A DNA stretch of 64,000 nt from Microbacterium lacus (lineage in GTDB: Bacteria; Actinomycetota; Actinomycetes; Actinomycetales; Microbacteriaceae): contig NZ_BAAAPK010000001.1 in the NCBI RefSeq assembly GCF_039531105.1, positions 620,001 through 684,000 of the forward strand, given 5' to 3'. Position numbers and translations under genes: made by a program. Of the stretch, positions 58,615-64,000 are shown piece after piece; the first letter of the stretch is position 1, and every line of letters begins with the position of its first letter. The notes under the pieces were generated by a model. The model was given only the letters and a program-made list of their open reading frames with translations. It did no database searches and was not told where the DNA came from.

Positions 58615-60497
58615 CTCTCGGTCGGGGGCGTCGGTTCCGGTGCCGGCGGGGTCAGCGCCCGGATGAGCGACTGCGCGTCGTAGGGGCCCGTGTGGCGCCT
58701 GCCGTTGATGAAGAGCGTCGGCACCGACGTGATCCCCATCGCCTCGGCATCCAGCATGTCGTCACGGACGTGCCCGGTGACCTCCGGAGCGGTGAGGTCG
58801 CGCTCGAACTTCTCCACGTCGAGCCCGAGCTCGCGGGCGAGGCGGACGATGTCCGACGGGCGCTGGTTCTCCTGATCCGAGAACAGTCCGCGCTCGAACT
58901 CGAAGAACTTGCCCTGCAGGGATGCCGCCTCCGCGGCCTCCGCACCGGCGAGGGCGTTCGGGTGGTACTGCGTGAGCGGAGCGTGCCGCCACACGTAGCG
59001 GAGCTGGTCGCCGAGTTCGGCCTTGACCTCCTGGATCGACCCCGACGCCTTCAGGCAGAACCCGCACTGGAAGTCCCCGTACTCGACGATCGTGTACGGC
59101 GCGTCGTCGCGGCCGAACACGTGGTCGCGGCGGGAGTCGACGGGGCGGACGAGCGTCTGGCCGGTGTCCTCGCGCGGGTGGAACGCATCCGAGACGCGGA
59201 AGACGATCGTGGCCACGAGGAACGCGATCACGGAGGCGGCGAGGACGCCGACACGGGCCTGGTTCTGCGCGTCCTCCCCGTCGATCGCGATGTCGACGAT
59301 GAACAGCGAGATCGTGAAGCCGATGCCGGAGAGGGCGGCGCCGCCCGCGATGCGGTCGAGCGTGAGACCCGGGCCGAATTCGCCGAGGCGGAGGGTCTTC
59401 AGGATCGCCGCCGACCCGAAGATCCCGAGGAACTTGCCGACGACGAGCCCGATCACGATGCCCCACGTGAGCGAGGAGACGAGGGCGGCGCCCAGGATCT
59501 CGGGGGTGATCAGGACTCCCGCGTTCGCGAGCGCGAACAGCGGCAGGATGACGTACGCGACATACGGCGCGTACGCGGACTGCAGTCGCTCGTTGATCGA
59601 GATCGATTCGCGCAGGCTGTTCGCGGCCGCCCGCGCGTACTCGGTGTTCGGCGACTGACGGAACGTGCGGGCGAGCTCGAGCGCGTGCTCGACATCGCGG
59701 CGGTCCGGCCGGTAGACGGGCACGAGGAGCGCGATCGCGACGCCGGCGAGAGTCGGGTGCACGCCGGAGGCGAGGAAGGCGAGCCACACGATGACGGCGA
59801 GGGTCGCGTACACCGGGCCTCGGCCCCCGCGGAGGTAGCGCGTGAAGTAGACGCCGACGAGCCCGGCCGCGGCGATCAGCAGCGGCAGGGGCGTGAAGTT
59901 CTCGGTGTACACGAGCGCGATGATGCTGAGCGCGCCGATGTCGTCCACGACCGCGAGAGCGAGGAGGAACACGCGCAGGCGACCGGGCACCCGGGGCCCG
60001 ACGAGCGCGAGAGCCCCCACCAGGAACGCGGTGTCGGTGGAGATCACGACGCCCCACGCGGAGGCGTGACCGGAGTCGGCGGCGACCCACACGAACAGCA
60101 GTGCCGGCAGGGCGAGTCCGGCGATCGCGGCGACGACCGGCACGACCGCACGGGACCAGCTCGTGAGCTCGCCGATCGCGAACTCGCGCCGCACCTCGAG
60201 CCCGACGGTGAAGAAGAAGATCGCCATGAGCGCGTCGTTCACGAGGGCGTGCAGAGTGAACTCGAGGTGCAGGTCGCCGACGCCGATCATGAGCTCGGTG
60301 TCCCAGAAGGTCTCGTACGACCCGATCGACACGTTCGCCCAGGCGACCGCGGCGACGGTGGCGAGCAGCAGGACCAGGGCGCCGATGCGGTTCTGGCCGA
60401 GCGAGCGGATCTTCTCGGCGATCGAGCGGCGCGACCGCGAGCGCGCCGAGGACTGCTCCGGATCGGGTGAGCGCTGGATGAGCGTCAGTTCGGCCAT
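58611..60497 (-). CDS. nhaA: NhaA-type Na+/H+ antiporter fused to a DsbA-like thioredoxin domain
   Basis: A 628-residue fusion. The membrane part (about 35-450) is NhaA-like with ten or more helices and the transport Asp pair in ALAVVDDIGAL, plus VISTDTAFLVGAL. The C-terminal part (about 460-620) is a DsbA/thioredoxin-like domain with the disulfide motif CGFC at 478-481 and a cis-Pro in TSVPT. Fusions of this kind are known in actinobacteria. It may exchange Na+ for H+ and be controlled by, or perform, disulfide chemistry. ATG 60497 is chosen because the open frame upstream has no protein-like sequence. Confidence 0.92.
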   Translation of the reverse strand: MAELTLIQRSPDPEQSSARSRSRRSIAEKIRSLGQNRIGALVLLLATVAAVAWANVSIGSYETFWDTELMIGVGDLHLEFTLHALVNDALMAIFFFTVGLEVRREFAIGELTSWSRAVVPVVAAIAGLALPALLFVWVAADSGHASAWGVVISTDTAFLVGALALVGPRVPGRLRVFLLALAVVDDIGALSIIALVYTENFTPLPLLIAAAGLVGVYFTRYLRGGRGPVYATLAVIVWLAFLASGVHPTLAGVAIALLVPVYRPDRRDVEHALELARTFRQSPNTEYARAAANSLRESISINERLQSAYAPYVAYVILPLFALANAGVLITPEILGAALVSSLTWGIVIGLVVGKFLGIFGSAAILKTLRLGEFGPGLTLDRIAGGAALSGIGFTISLFIVDIAIDGEDAQNQARVGVLAASVIAFLVATIVFRVSDAFHPREDTGQTLVRPVDSRRDHVFGRDDAPYTIVEYGDFQCGFCLKASGSIQEVKAELGDQLRYVWRHAPLTQYHPNALAGAEAAEAASLQGKFFEFERGLFSDQENQRPSDIVRLARELGLDVEKFERDLTAPEVTGHVRDDMLDAEAMGITSVPTLFINGRRHTGPYDAQSLIRALTPPAPEPTPPTER

Positions 60498-60597
60498 ACG
60501 CGTGCATTCTCCTCGGACCTCACACGGGCGACAAGCCCACTCGCGCCCCGCGCATTCCCCTGCGATGATGCAAGCGTCACCCGAAGACAGGTCCCCC

Positions 60598-61971
60598 GTG
60601 CCACCCATCGCGTTCTCTGCGCTCGCCGCCGCCATCGTCCTCGTCGCGGCGGGTCTCTTCCTGCTCGCCCGCCGTTCCCGCGCCGAACGCGACATCGCGA
60701 TCGGCGCGCGTGCCGCGCTCATGACGGGTTCGCTCCCGATCGCCGAGGACGCGAAACCGGATGCCGCCGCCACGCTCGCCGCGACGGAGGCGGTCGGCGG
60801 CGCCATGACCGACGCCGGGTACTCGGTCGAGACGATCCAGAACGTGCTGGCCGACATCGCCGAGACGAACGGGCTTCCCGAGAGCCAGGCCCTGGTCTTC
60901 CCCAATGCCCTCCTCGTGTCGGCGCGCGGCGACGGTCAGCACCGCACCGGAGCCACGGCCAGCGGTGACGGGCAACTGCTGTTCTCGCAGATCGACGAGG
61001 TGCAGCGGACGGTGGATGCCGCACGCACGGGCCTGCTCGACCCGCAGTCCACGATCGAGAAGATCGCCCGCGTCCGGGACATGACACCGACCTACGGGCG
61101 GGTCGTTCGCGTGGTCGCGTACGGCTTCCTCAGCGGCGCGCTCGCGGTGCTGCTCGGTTCGACGTGGACCGGAGTGTCGCTGTCGGCCGGACTCGGCCTG
61201 ATCACCGGCGCCGCGCTTCTCGTGAGCGAGCGCGTGCCGCGACGGTACTCCGCCCTCATCACCGTCGCGATCGCCTTCGGCGTGGCGCTCGTGGTGTTCC
61301 TGCTGCTGCGCGGGGGCTGGGGTTCCGGCATCCTGTCCGCGCTCATCGCGCCGCTCGTCGTCCTGCTCCCCGGGGCCCTGCTGACCACGGCCGTGCTCGA
61401 ACTGTCCACGGGCAACATGATCTCCGGCGCGGGGCGTCTTGCCGCCGGGGGGATGCAGCTCGTCCTGCTCGGCGCCGGGATCGTCACGGCAGGCGCGGTC
61501 GTCGGGGTGCCGGACGTGGATTTCAGCAAGAACCCCGAGATGCTCGGCCCGTTCGCGCCGTGGGTCGCGGTCGCGGTGTTCGGCATGGCGATCTCTGTGC
61601 ATCGGTGCGCGCCGCGGCGGACGATCGGCTGGATCCTGCTCGTCCTCTACGTCGCGTACTCGGCGCAGATCCTCGGCGGTCTCGTGCTCGGCGGTGTGCT
61701 GTCGGCGTTCATCGGGGCGCTCGTGGTGACGCCGGTGACGGCGCTCGTGGCCCGGCAGCCCTCCGGGCCGGCGGCGCTCATCAGCTTCACCCCCGCGTTC
61801 TGGCTGCTCGTCCCCGGAGCCCTCGGCCTCGTCGGGGTCGCCGACGTGCTCGGCGGTGATTCGGCCGCGGGCTCCTCGCTCGTCGCGACGCTGTCCACGA
61901 TGGTCGCGATCGCCCTCGGCGTGCTGGCCGGCTCCAGCCTGTCCAACCGGATGCGGCGCCCCGCGCTCTGA
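60598..61971 (+). CDS. Threonine/serine exporter family protein (ThrE)
   Basis: A 457-residue membrane protein. An N-terminal helix (about 3-23) is followed by a soluble DUF1212 domain (DAGYSVETIQNVLADIAET; VFPNALLVSARGD) and about ten C-terminal helices (ALLTTAVLELSTGNMISGAG). ThrE-type proteins export threonine and serine. GTG 60598 is preceded by a weak GACAGG; ATG 60565 or 60568 would add about 10 residues. It is divergent from nhaA. Confidence 0.87.
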   Translation: MPPIAFSALAAAIVLVAAGLFLLARRSRAERDIAIGARAALMTGSLPIAEDAKPDAAATLAATEAVGGAMTDAGYSVETIQNVLADIAETNGLPESQALVFPNALLVSARGDGQHRTGATASGDGQLLFSQIDEVQRTVDAARTGLLDPQSTIEKIARVRDMTPTYGRVVRVVAYGFLSGALAVLLGSTWTGVSLSAGLGLITGAALLVSERVPRRYSALITVAIAFGVALVVFLLLRGGWGSGILSALIAPLVVLLPGALLTTAVLELSTGNMISGAGRLAAGGMQLVLLGAGIVTAGAVVGVPDVDFSKNPEMLGPFAPWVAVAVFGMAISVHRCAPRRTIGWILLVLYVAYSAQILGGLVLGGVLSAFIGALVVTPVTALVARQPSGPAALISFTPAFWLLVPGALGLVGVADVLGGDSAAGSSLVATLSTMVAIALGVLAGSSLSNRMRRPAL

Positions 61972-62026
61972 AGCGGCTTGGTAGTCTGCGGCCGACCCTT
62001 CGTACGGCTCGGAAAGCAGATTGCGG

Positions 62027-63085
62027 ATGATCGATCAGGTTCTTCTCTCCATCCCCGACGGTCAGGAGGATGTGACCGTCGTGCGGCCCATCGACGGCCT
62101 CAGCTACATCGACCCGGACGATCCGGCGATGCCGTCCTACCGCGTGATCGCGAACAACCGCGCGCCCGTCGCGTTGCGCGACATGATGATCATCCCGGTG
62201 CGCACCGGCTACGTCGGGGGCGGCGCCCATGTCGCGCCGGACCCGGCGCTCGTGCCTCCCACCGGTGCCGAGGCCGTCCCGGACGTCGAGGTCACGGTGG
62301 TGTACCTGCCGGTGAGCGGGGGTGTCGCGCGGTGCCAGGTCTATCGGCCGCGCTCAGCATCGCCCGCAGAGCTGCTTCCGGTTCTGCTCTACGTGCACGG
62401 CGGAGGATTCACCGTGGGCAGCTCCGATGACACCGACTACATCACGCGGCGCCTTGCGCGGGACAACGGCATGCTCGTCGTCTCGGCGGACTACCGGCTC
62501 GCGCCGGAGTACCCCTTCCCGACGCCGTTGGAGGACGTCTACGACGTGTACCGCTGGCTGCGCGCGGACGCGGCCCGGGTGGGCGGCGACCCGGCGTGGG
62601 TCGGGGCGGCGGGCGATTCGGCCGGTTCGAATTTCGCGGCGGCTCTGCCTCTGCGCGCCCGGGCCGATGCGGTGCCGGTGCCGTCCGCGGTCGTGCTGCT
62701 GGGAGCGTTCGTCGACTTCGTCGCCGAGAGGTGGCCCTCGTTCCAGGCGATGGCCCCCCGCGGGATCGTGTACGACAGCGCCTTCTTCGGTTTCATCCGG
62801 GGCGCTTACGTGCCGACCACGCCGTGGACGGACCCGCTCGTCAGCCCGATCTACGGCGACCTCGCGGACTACCCGCCGACCGTGATCGCTACGGGGACGC
62901 ACGACCCGATCGTGGACTCTGCGCGTGCCTTCGCCGACCTGCTGCGGGAGGCGGGCACCCCGGTGGCCGGATACTTCCCCGACGGCATGCCGCACGGCTT
63001 CTACTTCTTCCCGGACGTGCAGGTGCCCGAGGGGGATAGGGCGTTCGATGAGGTCGCGCGCTTCTTGGCCGCCCATCGTCCGTGA
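62027..63085 (+). CDS. Alpha/beta hydrolase, HSL family
   Basis: A 352-residue esterase of the hormone-sensitive lipase family: HGGGFTVGSSD for the oxyanion hole, the nucleophile in AAGDSAGSNFAAAL, the acid in THDPIVD and the His in GMPHGFYFFP. The first 100 residues form a cap region. GGAAAG lies 10 bases before ATG 62027; a TTG at 62021 is the alternative. The substrate is unknown. Confidence 0.9.
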   Translation: MIDQVLLSIPDGQEDVTVVRPIDGLSYIDPDDPAMPSYRVIANNRAPVALRDMMIIPVRTGYVGGGAHVAPDPALVPPTGAEAVPDVEVTVVYLPVSGGVARCQVYRPRSASPAELLPVLLYVHGGGFTVGSSDDTDYITRRLARDNGMLVVSADYRLAPEYPFPTPLEDVYDVYRWLRADAARVGGDPAWVGAAGDSAGSNFAAALPLRARADAVPVPSAVVLLGAFVDFVAERWPSFQAMAPRGIVYDSAFFGFIRGAYVPTTPWTDPLVSPIYGDLADYPPTVIATGTHDPIVDSARAFADLLREAGTPVAGYFPDGMPHGFYFFPDVQVPEGDRAFDEVARFLAAHRP

Positions 63086-63156
63086 CGCGGACGAACTCAC
63101 GGCGCGCTCACAGTTTGGCGGGACCAAAAACCCCGGCGGCGCGGTTCTGTTGAAGT

Positions 63157-63177
63157 GACGCGGCAGCCAGCCGCGTC
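63157..63177 (+). promoter_or_regulatory. Hairpin just before the msrB ribosome-binding site
   Basis: GACGCGGC (63157-63164), loop AGCCA, GCCGCGTC (63170-63177), a perfect 8-bp stem that ends 5 bases before GAGGAGG of msrB. It may affect translation or protect the mRNA 5' end; no known riboswitch is recognised. Confidence 0.45.
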
Positions 63178-63193
63178 GACCGAGGAGGAACCC

Positions 63194-63664
63194 ATGTCCC
63201 ACGACTACCGCGCGACGGCCGACGCCCTGAGCCGGCTGACCCCCGCGCAGTACCGCGTCACGCAGGACGACGGCACCGAGCCGCCGTTCCGCAACGAGTA
63301 CTGGAACCACCACGAGCCCGGCATCTACGTCGACGTCGTCTCGGGCCAGCCGCTGTTCTCGTCGACCGACAAGTACGACAGCGGCACGGGCTGGCCGAGC
63401 TTCACCCGCCCGATCGAGCCCGCGGCCGTCACCGAGAAGGTGGACGGAATGCTGTGGATGAAGCGCACCGAGGTGCGCTCGTCGGGCGCCGACAGCCACC
63501 TCGGGCACGTCTTCGACGACGGACCTCGGGATGCCGGGGGCCTGCGCTACTGCATGAACTCCGCCGCGCTGCGCTTCATCCCCGTCGCACAGCTCGAGGA
63601 GCAGGGTTACGGTGACTACCGCAGCCTCTTCGACACGACCACCACACAGGAGAACGCATCATGA
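63194..63664 (+). CDS. msrB: Peptide-methionine (R)-S-oxide reductase
   Basis: A 156-residue repair enzyme that reduces the R-epimer of methionine sulfoxide. The family core is visible: [28 protein letters not shown] and [11 protein letters not shown] with catalytic C120. The resolving Cys (Thr65 here, in TGWPSF) and the zinc-binding CxxC pairs are missing, so the enzyme is of the zinc-less type and must use another thiol. AGGAGG precedes ATG 63194. The stop overlaps msrA (ATGA). Confidence 0.93.
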   Translation: MSHDYRATADALSRLTPAQYRVTQDDGTEPPFRNEYWNHHEPGIYVDVVSGQPLFSSTDKYDSGTGWPSFTRPIEPAAVTEKVDGMLWMKRTEVRSSGADSHLGHVFDDGPRDAGGLRYCMNSAALRFIPVAQLEEQGYGDYRSLFDTTTTQENAS

Positions 63665-64000
63665 CCAGCGGACCGAACGACACCGGCGAGATCACCCGCA
63701 CCCCCGGAACCGAGACCGCCGTCCTCGCGGGCGGTTGCTTCTGGGGCGTGGAGGACCTGATCCGTCGCCAGCCCGGCGTGCTCGACACCCGCGTCGGCTA
63801 CACCGGCGGAGCGAACGACCACGCGACCTACCGCAACCACCCGGGCCACGCCGAGGCCGTCGAGATCGTTTTCGACCCCACGAAGACGACGTACCGCGAC
63901 ATCCTGGCGTTCTTCTTCCAGATCCACGACCCGTCGACGCTGAACCGCCAGGGCAACGACATCGGCACGAGCTACCGGTCGGCGATCTTCCCGCTGGATG
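63661..64000 (+). CDS. msrA: Peptide-methionine (S)-S-oxide reductase (partial, 3' end missing)
   Basis: The first 113 codons of MsrA, which reduces the S-epimer. The active-site motif GGCFWG with C26, [13 protein letters not shown] and [15 protein letters not shown] are canonical. The gene runs off the end of the window. It is translationally coupled to msrB. Confidence 0.95.
   Translation, partial: MTSGPNDTGEITRTPGTETAVLAGGCFWGVEDLIRRQPGVLDTRVGYTGGANDHATYRNHPGHAEAVEIVFDPTKTTYRDILAFFFQIHDPSTLNRQGNDIGTSYRSAIFPLD

Noticed and set aside
55489..58683. 1064-codon open frame on the plus strand, the longest in the region
   Set aside because: Opposite to metY and the FAD oxidoreductase, both with full motifs. 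Its composition (Arg, Gly, Asp, His) is typical for antisense frames of GC-rich genes.
1..64000. tRNA, rRNA, insertion sequence or prophage
   Set aside because: No transposase, integrase, phage structural gene, cloverleaf-like or rRNA-like sequence was seen in the gaps, which are nearly all shorter than 200 bases. A tRNA scan would be decisive.

Overview
The window is very GC-rich DNA packed with short-spaced operons (many ATGA or GTGA overlaps). Gene content points to a Gram-positive actinobacterium of the family Microbacteriaceae, most likely Microbacterium or a close relative: an actinobacterial paaABCDE set, a DUF7882-type small protein, a sigma-54-type activator without the sigma-54 contact loop, many leaderless starts, a CBS-plus-transsulfuration pair, and a deazaflavin-dependent nitroreductase-like protein. 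Genus is an inference from gene style; no rRNA or tRNA gene is present to confirm it.

Layout. 1-4.3 kb: end of pntB, then an FtsX/MacB-type ABC exporter divergent from a NarL-type two-component system. 4.3-10 kb: a TetR repressor divergent from an MFS - sugar isomerase-like - pyranose-oxidase-like GMC oxidoreductase - SGNH hydrolase operon, with a consensus promoter and two operator-like palindromes; it looks like a glycoside or sugar oxidation module. 10-25.1 kb: a large catabolic cluster. A Baeyer-Villiger monooxygenase, an HSL-type hydrolase and an SDR face an operon with a lipoprotein sugar-type binding protein, a second SDR, a fused ATPase-permease, a second permease, an aldehyde dehydrogenase, an iron alcohol dehydrogenase, a lambda-crystallin-like dehydrogenase, an AcoR-like regulator and a monothiol glutaredoxin-like protein. 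The enzyme set matches the logic of alicyclic alcohol breakdown (alcohol, ketone, lactone, hydroxy acid, oxo acid, diacid).

25.1-37.7 kb: housekeeping and stress genes: a K+ channel, molybdate ABC transporter with a Mop-domain regulator, YaeQ, MarR, SRPBCC, GNAT, a diacylglycerol kinase-like protein, a quinone reductase-like protein, a PAP2 phosphatase and an LLM oxidoreductase. 37.7-47 kb: the phenylacetate degradation cluster (paaABCDE with a paaG-like gene; paaI; paaZHF; paaR), with two matching operator sequences. The CoA ligase (paaK) and thiolase (paaJ) are not in the window. 47.1-50.8 kb: cystathionine-type genes and coaBC, separated by an unusual 20-bp-period repeat array. 50.8-64 kb: TANGO2-like protein, glycosyltransferase, several hydrolases, an LLM monooxygenase coupled to an O-acetylhomoserine sulfhydrylase, an NhaA-DsbA fusion coupled to a cysteine-less thioredoxin-reductase-like protein, a ThrE-type exporter and msrB-msrA (msrA runs off the end).

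No tRNA, rRNA, insertion sequence, prophage, CRISPR array or replication origin was recognised. The only gene-free stretch longer than 300 bases is 21417-21789, the divergent control region of the Baeyer-Villiger cluster.
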